Assembly: GCF_030159795.1 (NCBI RefSeq)
Contig: NZ_BSND01000013.1
Location: forward strand, 248,001-312,000
From: Methylophaga thalassica
GTDB taxonomy: Bacteria; Pseudomonadota; Gammaproteobacteria; Nitrosococcales; Methylophagaceae
Direction of reading: 5' to 3'
DNA: 64,000 nt
Below the pieces are notes generated by a model. It was not told the DNA's origin and searched no databases. It saw nothing but the letters and a program-made list of their open reading frames with translations. Positions 1 through 9,292 of the stretch are shown here, piece after piece. How positions within the stretch are numbered: the stretch's first letter is position 1; every line of letters begins with the position of its first letter. Both the position numbers and the translations under genes were made by a program.

Positions 1-952
1 CTGGCAGAGCAGGGGCGACCCCCAGCTGTGCATAAATATCGGCAATGCGTTTCAGGCGACCAGGCTCAATACTGCCTAACGGTATTAGATCGGCCAATAT
101 TAGTTTTTTTGTCTCTCTTGCTTCAAATCTAAGTCGCGACAGGCTTTGTTCAGCACCATATTTCTGCTTGATGATATTAATCATCTCTTCACTATGCTCG
201 AGCGCATAGTGCCAGCCTTTTAACGAGGCTTTCAGCATGCGTTGGGCTCGGCCTGGATATTTTTTCAGTTCGTCATCGCTGGTAAATAAAATATCGCCGT
301 AAAAATCAAAACCATAATTACGCGGATTGATGATGTTTATAGGGATTTTTTTCTGCAAAAACTCATAAGGTTGATCGCTGATGTAACCAGAAATGACATC
401 AACTTCATTATTGATAAGGCTATCAATGCCCATTTTCTGAGGGATGATATTGATATCTTTCAGCTGGATTTCTGCATCATTCAGCAGGGTTCTTAAGATG
501 GCGTCATTACCATTGCTGGCGTCAAACATGACACGCTTTCCAGCCATTTCATAAGGACTGACAATTCCGGATTCTGAGCGTGACATAAAGACTAAAGCAT
601 CATGCTGGAATATCGCGGCTAAGGCTTTTATCGGTGAACCATTCGCGTATTCAGCGAGGATCCCGATACCACCGATACCGTAATCCGCTTTTCCGCTGAC
701 GACCTCATTGACAACATTAATGTCAGGTTGACGAGGACGTAATTCAACATCCAGGCCTTCCTCTTTATAAAATCCTTTTTCTACGGCAGCAATGTAGCCA
801 GCAAACTGATATTGATATTTCCACTTCAGTTGTAAACTGACTTTTTCCAGGGGTAAGTCTTCATCTGTAGCTTCCAGTTGAGCGTAGCTGGGTAGCGACA
901 GGCTCAATAAAAGGTTAAGAAGACATACACAAAAAAATCGATGGCTTATCAT
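1..952 (-). CDS. NMT1/THI5-like periplasmic binding protein or receptor, C-terminus beyond window
   Basis: An open frame runs from an ATG at 952 to the window edge without a stop, giving 317 residues of a longer protein. It starts with a signal peptide (about residues 1-24, cleavage near SYA-QL) followed by an SsuA/THI5/NMT1-type domain, with the typical LQLKWKYQYQFAGYIAAVEKG start and a conserved GKADYGIGG stretch. In this family the domain binds small ligands such as thiamine precursors or sulfonates, either as an ABC-transporter binding protein or as the sensor of a GGDEF protein or histidine kinase. The missing C-terminus would decide between these. An in-frame stop lies just upstream of the ATG, so the start is firm. 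Confidence 0.8.
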   Translation of the reverse strand, partial: MISHRFFCVCLLNLLLSLSLPSYAQLEATDEDLPLEKVSLQLKWKYQYQFAGYIAAVEKGFYKEEGLDVELRPRQPDINVVNEVVSGKADYGIGGIGILAEYANGSPIKALAAIFQHDALVFMSRSESGIVSPYEMAGKRVMFDASNGNDAILRTLLNDAEIQLKDINIIPQKMGIDSLINNEVDVISGYISDQPYEFLQKKIPINIINPRNYGFDFYGDILFTSDDELKKYPGRAQRMLKASLKGWHYALEHSEEMINIIKQKYGAEQSLSRLRFEARETKKLILADLIPLGSIEPGRLKRIADIYAQLGVAPALP

Positions 953-1201
953 TTCTAGTGATTTACACCCATGAATAATGCTCAATGAATTGTATAGAGG
1001 GTAAACATCTCTGTTTATAGCTTTCCCTAGCGTTTACACACAAAGATTTAGATGATGTGTTGGTGCTTAGATTATAACCCAATCAAGTCGAATAAGAATA
1101 GCGGCGATATCCTGAAGCTTTGTGTGACACTCGCATCTTCTATTTTTTTATTGGCTCTAAAAACCAATATTTCACAACAAGCGGATTTAGCGAATCACTA
1201 T

Positions 1202-1681
1202 TTAGTTGTTATCAAACTGTTTGGCACCGGCAAAATCCAGTTGTTGCCATGCTTGGTACAAGATGATGGCCGTTGCATTAGATAGATTAAGGCTTCGACT
1301 GTCAGGCAGCATCGGTATGCGTATTTTTTGCCTATCATTCAGTTGATTGAGGACGTCTTCAGGCAAGCCGCGTGATTCCGGGCCAAATAACAGAATGTCT
1401 TCATCTTGATAGCTGGCTTGATGATGATGTTGTCTGGCTTTTGTCGTGCAGGCAAAAATTCGTCTGCTGCCGCTCCATGCTAAGAACTCATCGAAGTTCT
1501 TATGCACAAGGACATCAGCGAACTCATGATAATCCAGTCCAGCGCGGCGTAGGCGTTTATCATCAATAGCAAAGCCTAGCGGTTCAATTAAGTGTAGGCC
1601 TGCACCAGCATTAGCGCATAAGCGAATTATATTGCCCGTGTTGGGAGGAATCTCGGGCTCATAGAGAGCAACATGAAGCAC
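1202..1681 (-). CDS. trmL: tRNA (cytidine(34)-2'-O)-methyltransferase TrmL
   Basis: A 159-residue SPOUT-class methyltransferase, full length for TrmL (E. coli about 157). It uses SAM to 2'-O-methylate the wobble nucleotide of leucine tRNAs in the cytoplasm. The N-terminal [19 protein letters not shown] block and the knot motifs [11 protein letters not shown] (about residues 97-107) and [16 protein letters not shown] near the C-terminus are characteristic. The start codon lies 6 bp after the mltD stop codon, so the two are probably co-transcribed on the minus strand. The call is secure. Confidence 0.95.
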   Translation of the reverse strand: MLHVALYEPEIPPNTGNIIRLCANAGAGLHLIEPLGFAIDDKRLRRAGLDYHEFADVLVHKNFDEFLAWSGSRRIFACTTKARQHHHQASYQDEDILLFGPESRGLPEDVLNQLNDRQKIRIPMLPDSRSLNLSNATAIILYQAWQQLDFAGAKQFDNN

Positions 1682-1687
1682 AGCGGA

Positions 1688-3268
1688 TCAGGTTTCGTCT
1701 ATATACAGTTTTAAGCTCTGACCTGGCTGTAAAGTTGAGCGATCACTGAGACCATTCCATTCTTTCACATCAGCAACACTGACATTAAATTTACGTGAGA
1801 TTGCCCAGAGTGAGTCACCATCTTTGATAGTGTAACTGACCGACTTTCTGATATCTGCAGCAGCACTAGTGATGACAAGTTTTTCGCCTGCACGCAGGAT
1901 GTCTTTGGCCGATTTATTATTCTGTTGAGTCAGCGTTTTTACATCGGTGTTATTTTTTCGGGCAATATCCCACCAAGTGTCACCCGCTTTCACAACATAA
2001 GTCGTTTTTTTGACATTCTCAGGTGACACACTCTTCTGTGCTTTATTCAAAGCCAATTTACTGATGTCATGTGAGGCGACCGGAATCAGTAGATTTCTTC
2101 CTGCACGGATTTGAGTCGTGCCGAGTTTATTGGCTTGTTTTATAACATCGACTGTGGTGTCGTAGTTTCTGGCAATAATACTTAAAGATTCACCACGTTT
2201 AATTTCATGACGTGCCCATTGCACTCGCTGTGAAGTAGGCATTTTTGCTAAGGCGGTTTTAAAAGTAGGAATTTTTTCCAGCGGCAGTACTAATTTATGG
2301 TTGCCTTGTGGTGCTGTTGCCCAGCGATTAAATGCCGGGTTTAATTGGTGTAGCTGTTTTTCGCTGATGCCTGCCATCTTGGCGGCCATCGCTAAATCGA
2401 TCTGTGAACCAACATTAACCTGACCAAAGAACGGTTTGTTATCGATAGGGCTTAATTCTAGTTCGTAACGTTCAGGGTATTTCACCATGTGGCTGACAGC
2501 CATTAAGCGAGGTACGTAAGCAGACGTTTCTTTGGGAAGATCGAGCGACCAAAAATCAGTCGGTTTACCCTGTTCCTGATTCTTTTTAATAGCACGTCCG
2601 ACTGTGCCTTCACCACAATTATAAGCAGCAAAAGCGAGTTGCCAGTCACCAAAGTCGTTATGAAGTTTTTCAAGATAATCAAGTGCCGCTTGTGTTGACT
2701 TAACTACGTCACGTCTGCCGTCATACCACCAGTTCTGCTCCAGGCCATAAAGTTCACCAGTGCCTGGAATAAACTGCCATAACCCTGCCGCATGGCTGGG
2801 CGAATAAGCCATGGGTTTAAAGCCACTTTCGACAACAGGTAATAAGGCGACTTCCATCGGCATATTACGTTTTTTGACTTCTTCAACAATGTAAAACAGG
2901 TAAGGTCTAGCTCTTTCCACCACCCTGGCGACATAATCCTGATGATCAATAAACCAGCGAAGTTGACGTTCTGTATCTGGCTCAAGCGTCTTATAATCAG
3001 AGATGACAAAGCCGTTTCGAATGCGTTCCCAAACATCGGTTGGGTCTTGGGGAGGAAGTGTAATTGGTGGGTTTTCTGAGGATAGAGGGTTTTCGTTTTC
3101 TTCTAGGGATTCGTTATATGCTTGTTCCCAGGGAGTATGTTTCTGCTTTTGCTTCGTTTTAGAATACGTAACAGACGGCGATGCCGAGGCCCCCACGACT
3201 TTTTCGGGGGTGCTGCTACAGGAAGCGACAAGTAACGTAAATACCGATACGAGTGCTATTCTTATCAT
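1688..3268 (-). CDS. mltD: Membrane-bound lytic murein transglycosylase D, three LysM domains
   Basis: A lipoprotein murein hydrolase that cleaves glycan strands to 1,6-anhydro muropeptides at the inner face of the outer membrane. The N-terminal signal ends in a VASC lipobox. The SLT domain carries the catalytic glutamate in VVESGFKP and the AAGLWQFIPGTG motif. Three LysM repeats (KRGESLSIIARNY, KAGDTWWDIARKN, KDGDSLWAISRKF) fill the last 170 residues or so. The frame is open further upstream, but I start at 3268 (alternative 3283) because a TATAAT box sits right in front and the longer N-terminus would overlap the divergent gene. The family is secure, the exact start is not. Confidence 0.93.
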   Translation of the reverse strand: MIRIALVSVFTLLVASCSSTPEKVVGASASPSVTYSKTKQKQKHTPWEQAYNESLEENENPLSSENPPITLPPQDPTDVWERIRNGFVISDYKTLEPDTERQLRWFIDHQDYVARVVERARPYLFYIVEEVKKRNMPMEVALLPVVESGFKPMAYSPSHAAGLWQFIPGTGELYGLEQNWWYDGRRDVVKSTQAALDYLEKLHNDFGDWQLAFAAYNCGEGTVGRAIKKNQEQGKPTDFWSLDLPKETSAYVPRLMAVSHMVKYPERYELELSPIDNKPFFGQVNVGSQIDLAMAAKMAGISEKQLHQLNPAFNRWATAPQGNHKLVLPLEKIPTFKTALAKMPTSQRVQWARHEIKRGESLSIIARNYDTTVDVIKQANKLGTTQIRAGRNLLIPVASHDISKLALNKAQKSVSPENVKKTTYVVKAGDTWWDIARKNNTDVKTLTQQNNKSAKDILRAGEKLVITSAAADIRKSVSYTIKDGDSLWAISRKFNVSVADVKEWNGLSDRSTLQPGQSLKLYIDET

Positions 3269-3290
3269 ATTTCGAGTAAACATCCGCGCT

Positions 3291-3319
3291 ATTATAAGCA
3301 AGGATTTTCTACCTGTCTC
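3291..3319 (-). promoter_or_regulatory. Putative sigma-70 promoter of mltD
   Basis: On the minus strand a perfect TATAAT (3296-3291) lies 17 bp downstream of GAGACA (3319-3314), four of six matches to TTGACA. Transcription would begin near 3285, which would leave almost no leader before the 3283 ATG and favours the 3268 start of mltD. This is a consensus match only. Confidence 0.5.
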
Positions 3320-3348
3320 CGAATAATTTATAAAAGTTGCAATTACTG

Positions 3349-4146
3349 ATGGTTGAACAGCTAAATAACTGGTGGGGTGTTTTTCATTTTCCCCAGGAAA
3401 CACAATGGGTTATGCGATGTGCAGATGTCTGTCTTGGGCTTCGTTCTGCGCCTCATCAATGGTGGGCAGGTTATGAATGGCAACAAAATATAAACCAATT
3501 TGAGCCTTCATTAAGAAATGAAAACAGTCCCTTTGAGTCATCACCTAAACATGAGCAACGTTTTGTTTTTGCTCAACTTCCAGAGAAAATGGTGATTCAG
3601 CCAGCGTTAGCCGACCGTCCTGTAGTGTGTCGGCCAGTGGTTTCGGTGAGTTTATTGCCGTTTCAGGAAGTCACTTTATTTGTGTGTCTACCTTTATGGT
3701 TGAAGATAGCGACTGGTGAATCCGATCAGACATTATTAGATATCCCAACGGTAAAAGTCTGTGACTCCTGGTTCGGTCCTAACACGCGTGAAGGTGTGTT
3801 GAGTTATGCCTCGCAAGTGAGTGAGCAATTAGATGTAAAGCCCATTGCCAATAACAAGGCGAGAGCCGCTATTGAGGTACGGATTCAGAATCAGTCTGAT
3901 CAAATGTTAACGCTGGATAAAATCAGTGTACCGGCACCTAATTTAAGTTTATATGCCGATAAACAAGGACAATTCTGGACGCCACGTATAACGCTGGTCA
4001 GGCGTAATCAGGATGATGCGATTTTGAGTTTGGACGATGTGATAAGTGGTGGACTAGCACTCAGCGAGCTTGAGCTGGTGTGTCCTGCGAGAGAAGATAT
4101 TGGGCGTAGCAAAATTACCAAGGCCATTTCAGCCTTATTTGGTTAA
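3349..4146 (+). CDS. Conserved protein preceding mscS, possibly DUF432-like
   Basis: A protein of about 265 residues with no signal peptide or membrane segment. It is rich in beta-strand-like sequence and tryptophan near the N-terminus (LNNWWGVFHFP, WWAGYEW). It ends 18 bp before an MscS-type channel gene. From memory, DUF432 proteins occur next to mechanosensitive channels and have this size, but I cannot verify the match, so the function is unassigned. The frame could also start at a TTG at 3337; 3349 is the first ATG. The start region overlaps the divergent mltD promoter region, and the ribosome binding site is poor. Confidence 0.7.
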   Translation: MVEQLNNWWGVFHFPQETQWVMRCADVCLGLRSAPHQWWAGYEWQQNINQFEPSLRNENSPFESSPKHEQRFVFAQLPEKMVIQPALADRPVVCRPVVSVSLLPFQEVTLFVCLPLWLKIATGESDQTLLDIPTVKVCDSWFGPNTREGVLSYASQVSEQLDVKPIANNKARAAIEVRIQNQSDQMLTLDKISVPAPNLSLYADKQGQFWTPRITLVRRNQDDAILSLDDVISGGLALSELELVCPAREDIGRSKITKAISALFG

Positions 4147-4164
4147 TTAGTTGAGTGAAAAGTT

Positions 4165-5025
4165 ATGACGGAATGGTTTAACAGTCTCAATGCAGAATGG
4201 TTTATCTCTGCATCGGAAGCACTGATTTATTTTATTGTCGGGCTGATTCTGGCCAAGATGGCTAGTCGAGGTGTTCGTCAATGGAGTAAAAACCGTTTTG
4301 ATACCCATCAACAGCTTTTGATGGCACGCGTGGCGTCGTATTTGATTTTGTTGGTGTTTGTTGTGATGGGCTTAAATGCGATCGGTTTCAACCTCGGCGT
4401 TTTAATTGGTGCCGCCGGGGTGTTATCCGTTGCTATTGGTTTTGCTTCACAAACATCGGCCTCCAATATTATCAGTGGTTTGTTTTTAGTCGCTGAGCGA
4501 CCTTTTTCTGTCGGTGACTTAATCAAGGTGGGGGAGACCACCGGTGAAGTACTTTCTATCGATTTGTTATCGGTGAAATTACGTACCTTTGATAATTTGT
4601 TTGTGCGCATTCCAAACGAAACATTGATTAAGTCAGAAGTCACAACATTGACGCGTTTTCCTATCAGACGAATTGATTTAAGTATTGCTGTTGCGCTGAA
4701 AGAAGATATCAAGGCGGTCAGAAAAGTCCTGGAGAAAGTGGCAGAGGCCAATCCACTTTGCCTTGATGAGCCCAAACCAAAATTTGTGTTTCTGGGCTTT
4801 GGCGACTCATCGCTGAATATGCAGTTTTCGGTATGGGTGAAGCGTGAGAGTTTTATTGAACTCAAAAACAGTATTCATGAAGAAATCAAAGAAGCGTTTG
4901 ACGCTGAATCGATAGAAATTCCTTTTCCACATCGTTCCCTATATACCGGTTCTGTAACAGAACCTTTTCCGATTCGTTTGGTAACAGATAATGAACCAAA
5001 GCCAAATATGGACAACAAAGAATAG
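4165..5025 (+). CDS. Small-conductance mechanosensitive channel, MscS family
   Basis: A 286-residue inner-membrane channel that opens under membrane tension to release solutes during hypo-osmotic shock. Membrane helices lie at about residues 15-30, 55-75 and 78-110, the last being the glycine/alanine-rich pore helix (NLGVLIGAAGVLSVAIGFASQ). The cytosolic beta domain follows (ERPFSVGDLIKVGETTGEV). The protein is close to E. coli MscS in length (286). The gene follows a possible DUF432 gene by 18 bp. A second MscS paralogue lies about 2 kb downstream (6946-7767), and the two are clearly diverged in sequence. Confidence 0.92.
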   Translation: MTEWFNSLNAEWFISASEALIYFIVGLILAKMASRGVRQWSKNRFDTHQQLLMARVASYLILLVFVVMGLNAIGFNLGVLIGAAGVLSVAIGFASQTSASNIISGLFLVAERPFSVGDLIKVGETTGEVLSIDLLSVKLRTFDNLFVRIPNETLIKSEVTTLTRFPIRRIDLSIAVALKEDIKAVRKVLEKVAEANPLCLDEPKPKFVFLGFGDSSLNMQFSVWVKRESFIELKNSIHEEIKEAFDAESIEIPFPHRSLYTGSVTEPFPIRLVTDNEPKPNMDNKE

Positions 5026-5090
5026 CGGCTGTCGGCCACAGCCTATCTACGATAAGATCAGCAGAAAAACTCAGATTAAAGGGAGACTCA

Positions 5091-5921
5091 GTGGCAAAGC
5101 TCAGCGGACAATTGTCCAAAATGCAGGTCAGCCTGACTAACAATAGACAAGCACATTATGCAATGAAGCTCGATGAGCAAGTATTCGCTTTAAATGAGGT
5201 GATCGGTCAGCCGATTTCCTTACACTATCAGGGTGAAATCCATTGTCTGAATTGCGATCGTCTAACGAAAAAAAGTTTCAGTGGTGGCTTTTGTTTTCCC
5301 TGTTCGCAGAAGTTAGCACAATGTGATTTGTGTTTTATGAAGCCAGAGCTTTGCCACTATGATCAGGGCACCTGCCGTGAACCGGAGTGGGGTGAAGCGG
5401 TATGTATGCAAGACCATATTGTGTATCTGGCAAACAGTTCTGGTTTAAAAGTCGGTATCACCCGTATTAATCAGATTCCAACACGGTGGATTGATCAGGG
5501 TGCCACTCAGGCTGTGCCTATTTTTCGGGTAAAAAGCCGTTATCAATCGGGCTTGGTTGAGGTGATGTTTAAACAGCATGTATCTGACCGAACTGACTGG
5601 CGGAAAATGTTAAAAGGCGAAGCAGAACCGCTTGATTTGGCTGCGGAAAGAGATCGATTATTAGCCTTGTGTGAGAGTGAAATAAGCTTACTGCAACAAC
5701 AGTTTGGCGAGTCAGCTATTCAAGTATTAACAGCTGAGCCTGTGCAAACGATTGAATACCCGGTGAATGCCTATCCGAAAAAAGTCAGTTCATTTAATTT
5801 TGATAAAACGGCAACTGTTGAAGGACGGTTGGATGGCATTAAAGGCCAGTATCTGATTTTAGATAACGGTGTTATTAATCTCCGCAAATTTAGCGGTTAT
5901 CACATCGAAGTGGAGGTATAA
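5091..5921 (+). CDS. DUF2797 family protein with zinc-binding cysteine clusters
   Basis: A 276-residue protein of the DUF2797 family, function unknown. It starts at a GTG preceded by a good GGGAG ribosome binding site. Two cysteine groups are visible: CLNCDR...GGFCFPC at about residues 55-75 and CDLC...CHYDQGTC at about 80-98, suggesting zinc ribbons. The segment LANSSGLKVGITRINQIPTRWIDQGA resembles the core of GIY-YIG-type folds, but I would not assign nuclease activity from that. The stop codon abuts the pyrD start with no gap, so the two are translated from one transcript. Confidence 0.85.
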   Translation: MAKLSGQLSKMQVSLTNNRQAHYAMKLDEQVFALNEVIGQPISLHYQGEIHCLNCDRLTKKSFSGGFCFPCSQKLAQCDLCFMKPELCHYDQGTCREPEWGEAVCMQDHIVYLANSSGLKVGITRINQIPTRWIDQGATQAVPIFRVKSRYQSGLVEVMFKQHVSDRTDWRKMLKGEAEPLDLAAERDRLLALCESEISLLQQQFGESAIQVLTAEPVQTIEYPVNAYPKKVSSFNFDKTATVEGRLDGIKGQYLILDNGVINLRKFSGYHIEVEV

Positions 5922-6944
5922 ATGTTTTACCGCATTATGCGAGATCTGATGTTTCGTCTTGATGCCGAGAAGGCCCATCATCTTGGTTTAGTTGGTCTTG
6001 ATTGGCTGGAAATGACCGGTGCGTCATGGCTGATGACTCGCAAGATGAAAATGACGCCAGTTCGCGTGATGGGTCTGACGTTTCCGAATGCCGTCGGGCT
6101 TGCCGCCGGGCTGGATAAAAATGGTGATCACATTGAAGCGATGTCGGCACTCGGGTTTGGCTTTGTTGAGATTGGTACAGTCACACCACGACCACAACCG
6201 GGTAATCCTAAACCGCGATTATTTCGTATTCCTGAAGCACAGGGCATTATCAATCGAATGGGTTTTAACAACCTGGGCGTGGATCATCTTATTCAGCAAG
6301 TACAAGCAGCGGATACAAAAACCTTAATTGGTATTAATATCGGTAAAAACTTTGATACCCCTGTTGAGAAAGCGGTAGATGACTATTTAATAGGTCTTAA
6401 TAAGGTTTATCCTCACGCTGACTATGTCACTATTAATATTTCCTCGCCAAATACGCCAGGCCTTCGCACGCTTCAGTTTGGCGAGTCTCTGGACAGCTTG
6501 TTATCAGCCTTAAAAAAGGCACAGGCTGATTTAGCAGAACAACATAACAAATATGTACCGATGGCCGTGAAGGTTGCGCCAGATCTGACAACTGATGAAG
6601 TGTCGCAACTGGCACAGGCATTCAATAAACATAAAATTGATGCGGTGATTGCCACCAACACGACGATGGATCGTGAGGCGGTAGCAGGCCTGCAGAATGC
6701 TGATGAGGCGGGCGGTTTGAGCGGTGCACCTGTTTTTGAAAAATCAACGGAAATTGTCAGACTTTTCCGCGAAGCACTTGATGATGACTTGCCTATCATC
6801 GCTGCCGGTGGAATCATGTCTGCTCAACAAGCGTTAGCCAAGTTGGATGCGGGTGCATCCCTTGTACAAATTTATAGTGGCCTGATTTATCAAGGCCCCA
6901 CGCTTATTCGAGAAGTGATTCAATCCATATCAAAGAGGAACTAA
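5922..6944 (+). CDS. pyrD: Dihydroorotate dehydrogenase (quinone), class 2
   Basis: A 340-residue FMN enzyme that oxidises dihydroorotate to orotate in pyrimidine synthesis and passes electrons to the membrane quinone pool. An N-terminal amphipathic segment (residues 1-40) is typical of class 2 membrane association. Family motifs include FPNAVGLAAGLDKNG, the NISSPNTPGLR loop with the catalytic serine, and IAAGGIMS near the FMN phosphate site. It starts directly after the DUF2797 stop and ends 1 bp before an mscS gene, so it sits inside a tight operon. Confidence 0.97.
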   Translation: MFYRIMRDLMFRLDAEKAHHLGLVGLDWLEMTGASWLMTRKMKMTPVRVMGLTFPNAVGLAAGLDKNGDHIEAMSALGFGFVEIGTVTPRPQPGNPKPRLFRIPEAQGIINRMGFNNLGVDHLIQQVQAADTKTLIGINIGKNFDTPVEKAVDDYLIGLNKVYPHADYVTINISSPNTPGLRTLQFGESLDSLLSALKKAQADLAEQHNKYVPMAVKVAPDLTTDEVSQLAQAFNKHKIDAVIATNTTMDREAVAGLQNADEAGGLSGAPVFEKSTEIVRLFREALDDDLPIIAAGGIMSAQQALAKLDAGASLVQIYSGLIYQGPTLIREVIQSISKRN

Positions 6945-6945
6945 C

Positions 6946-7767
6946 ATGGAAACTGCAACCGGAAGTATTGTTGTATTCTGGCTGATCAATATTCTCTATG
7001 CTGCGATCATTGTTTTTGTCGGTCGTATAGTGGTCAAGTGGCTGGTAAAAATGTCACGCAAACTGATGGTCAGAGCAAACCTTGATCCTATTCTGATTAA
7101 TTTCTTTAGCACCATTGCCAACGCCATTTTATTATTATTCGTACTGATTGCTGCTTTAGACCAACTGGGTGTCGATACCACCTCGATGATCGCTGTGCTG
7201 GGTGCAGCAGGTTTGGCGATTGGTCTGGCTTTAAAAGACTCACTACAAAACTTTGCTGCCGGCGTGATGCTTATCCTTTTCAGACCCTTCAAAATTGGTG
7301 ATTTTGTTGAAGCTGGAGGTACCGCAGGTGTCATTGAGACAATCACTATTTTCAATACGATTATGAAGACGGGTGATAACCGTGAAGTTATCGTCCCCAA
7401 TGGTTTGATTTATGGCGATACCATCACTAACTATTCAGCAAAAGATACCCGACGCATCGATATGGTGTTTGGTATCGGTTATGACGATGATTTGCTCAAA
7501 GCGAAAAAATTACTGACTGATATTGTCACCGGTCATGAAAAAGTCATGGCAGATCCTGCTCCTGTTATTCGTGTGTCTGAATTAGCGGATAGCAGTGTGA
7601 ATTTTGACGTGCGCCCATGGGTGGCTGCCGATGATTACTGGCTAGTCCGTTCGGAATTGATTGAAACCATCAAATTAGCGTTTGATGAAAACGGTATTTC
7701 TATTCCGTACCCACAAATGGACATTCACTTTAATAATCTTGATAAAGAAGATGAAAAGGCCGCTTAA
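6946..7767 (+). CDS. mscS: Small-conductance mechanosensitive channel, second MscS paralogue
   Basis: A 273-residue MscS channel. Helices lie at about residues 7-30, 50-75 and 78-110. The pore helix shows the classic alternating glycine/alanine pattern (MIAVLGAAGLAIGLALKDSLQNFAAGVM), nearer to E. coli MscS than the paralogue at 4165. The cytosolic part contains RPFKIGDFVEAGGTAGVIE and ends in an acidic tail. The gene begins 1 bp after pyrD. Its stop codon overlaps the stop codon of the convergent gloB by 3 bp within a TTAA, so the two transcripts must overlap. Confidence 0.95.
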   Translation: METATGSIVVFWLINILYAAIIVFVGRIVVKWLVKMSRKLMVRANLDPILINFFSTIANAILLLFVLIAALDQLGVDTTSMIAVLGAAGLAIGLALKDSLQNFAAGVMLILFRPFKIGDFVEAGGTAGVIETITIFNTIMKTGDNREVIVPNGLIYGDTITNYSAKDTRRIDMVFGIGYDDDLLKAKKLLTDIVTGHEKVMADPAPVIRVSELADSSVNFDVRPWVAADDYWLVRSELIETIKLAFDENGISIPYPQMDIHFNNLDKEDEKAA

Positions 7768-8534
7768 AACGCATCTTTCCAAGCTCTTAATGCTGTAAAA
7801 ACAGCCTGACTATCTGCCAGTGGGCGACCGGAAAAGGATTCGGCCGCCTTTTTTATACTGTCTAACTCACAACGCAGGAAAGGGTTGGTGGCCAGCTCAT
7901 CTTGCATCAATGAGGGAACGGTAGCTTGCTGCTGCTGGCGAGCTTTTTCTGTTTGTTCAAAGCGTTGTATCAGCAAGGTATTATCTGGCTCAACTGCTTT
8001 AGCAAAACGTAAATTGGCTAATGTGTATTCATGAGCACAATAGATTTCTGTTGTGGCAGGCAAGGTTGCCAGATGGCTGAGTGAGGAATGTAATTGCTCT
8101 GCGGTTCCACCTAATAAGCGTCCGCAGCCGGCTGCAAATAGCGTATCACCGCAGAACAGTTTTCCTTCAGCCAAATAGCTAATGTGACCGGGAGTATGGC
8201 CTGGTGTATTTAAAACAGTAAATTCAGGAAATGCGGGGTCGATAGCAATGGTGTCTCTGCCAGTTTGTGGATGAGTCACCCCATTTATGTTTTCATTGGC
8301 AGGACCATAAACGGGAATGGCGACGTCTTTTGTTAACTCAACAATGCCCGCAGTATGATCGGCATGGTGGTGAGTAATCAATATAGCAATAAGGTCCAGA
8401 TATTTGGCTCTTAAGGTGTTCAGAACGGGCGTCGCATCACCTGGATCAACGGCAATGACTTTATTCGTGCCTTGCGCTTGAATAAGCCAGATATAATTGT
8501 CTTCAAATGCGGGAATTCTGTGCACACTCAGCAT
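7764..8534 (-). CDS. gloB: Hydroxyacylglutathione hydrolase (glyoxalase II)
   Basis: A 256-residue metallo-beta-lactamase-fold enzyme that hydrolyses S-lactoylglutathione to lactate and glutathione, the second step of methylglyoxal detoxification. The metal motif THHHADHTAG is at about residues 54-63. Further ligands sit in NTPGHTPGH and CAHEYTL. The start at 8534 (MLSVHRIPAFEDNYIW) matches the family and follows a GGAGAAA ribosome binding site; a longer open frame to 8651 overlaps the divergent gene and is rejected. Only 26 bp separate it from the divergent methyltransferase gene. Confidence 0.96.
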   Translation of the reverse strand: MLSVHRIPAFEDNYIWLIQAQGTNKVIAVDPGDATPVLNTLRAKYLDLIAILITHHHADHTAGIVELTKDVAIPVYGPANENINGVTHPQTGRDTIAIDPAFPEFTVLNTPGHTPGHISYLAEGKLFCGDTLFAAGCGRLLGGTAEQLHSSLSHLATLPATTEIYCAHEYTLANLRFAKAVEPDNTLLIQRFEQTEKARQQQQATVPSLMQDELATNPFLRCELDSIKKAAESFSGRPLADSQAVFTALRAWKDAF

Positions 8535-8560
8535 GATTTCTCCTTTAATGGGCTCACAGT

Positions 8561-9292
8561 ATGAATGAGAACAAACAACGACGACTGAATCAATGGTGGC
8601 ATAGTCCACTGGGAGAGATGCTCGTCCAACATGAGCAGGATACCCTGACATCTCTCAATCATCCTCTAGTCGGGTATTTTTATGTTCAATTAGGTGGTCA
8701 TTATTCTTTGTTTCCACCCTCTAATCGAGCGATTAAAACAAGTATTGTAGGCCCAACGGGTGATTTAAATGCCAGCGCTGAGTCGCTGCCTTTCAAGTCT
8801 CACAGTATAGATAATTTATTACTTTTGCATGTGTTGGAGTATGCCCATGACCCGCATCAGGTATTGCGGGAAACAGAAAGAGTTCTTGGCGCCGACGGTC
8901 GAGTCATTTTATGCAGTTTCAATCCCTGGAGTTTGTGGGGGTTGCGCCGCTTGTTTTCATGGCAGGACAATGCGCCTTGGCATGGTCATTTTTTTACCCA
9001 AACCCGTATCAGGGATTGGTTGGCACTATTAAACTTTGAAGTGGTTGAACACCATAAAGTCATGTTCAGACCGCCATTTAGCCGAGCGAGTTGGTTAAAT
9101 AGGTGCCGTTTTTTAGAGCGCTGGGGAAAACGTTTATGGCCATGTTTTGGCGGCGTGGCGATTGTGGTGGCATGCAAAAGAACGATCCCGCTCAACCCGC
9201 TTAAACAACGCTGGCGTCAACCGAATTTATTTCCGTCAGCCGGCTTAGTGAATAAGCCGATAACAAGAGAAGGAACAGATGGACCACGTTGA
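8561..9292 (+). CDS. Class I SAM-dependent methyltransferase, YafS-like
   Basis: A 243-residue methyltransferase of unknown substrate. Residues about 60-130 hold a class I core, with [29 protein letters not shown] as motifs II-III and the [20 protein letters not shown] block typical of the family found beside gloB. E. coli has yafS in the same place, between gloB and rnhA. The C-terminus overlaps the start of rnhA by 14 bp, so the genes are translationally linked. The glycine-rich SAM-binding loop is poorly conserved, so activity is inferred from the family. Confidence 0.85.
   Translation: MNENKQRRLNQWWHSPLGEMLVQHEQDTLTSLNHPLVGYFYVQLGGHYSLFPPSNRAIKTSIVGPTGDLNASAESLPFKSHSIDNLLLLHVLEYAHDPHQVLRETERVLGADGRVILCSFNPWSLWGLRRLFSWQDNAPWHGHFFTQTRIRDWLALLNFEVVEHHKVMFRPPFSRASWLNRCRFLERWGKRLWPCFGGVAIVVACKRTIPLNPLKQRWRQPNLFPSAGLVNKPITREGTDGPR

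Noticed and set aside
1052-1285. 77-codon plus-strand open frame between the NMT1/THI5 gene and trmL
   Set aside because: It overlaps the 3' end of trmL in antisense, lacks a ribosome binding site and resembles no family. The 249-bp gap holds nothing else I can support.
8534-8651. N-terminal extension of gloB by 39 codons
   Set aside because: It would overlap the divergent methyltransferase start, lacks homology to glyoxalase II, and the internal ATG at 8534 has a strong ribosome binding site.
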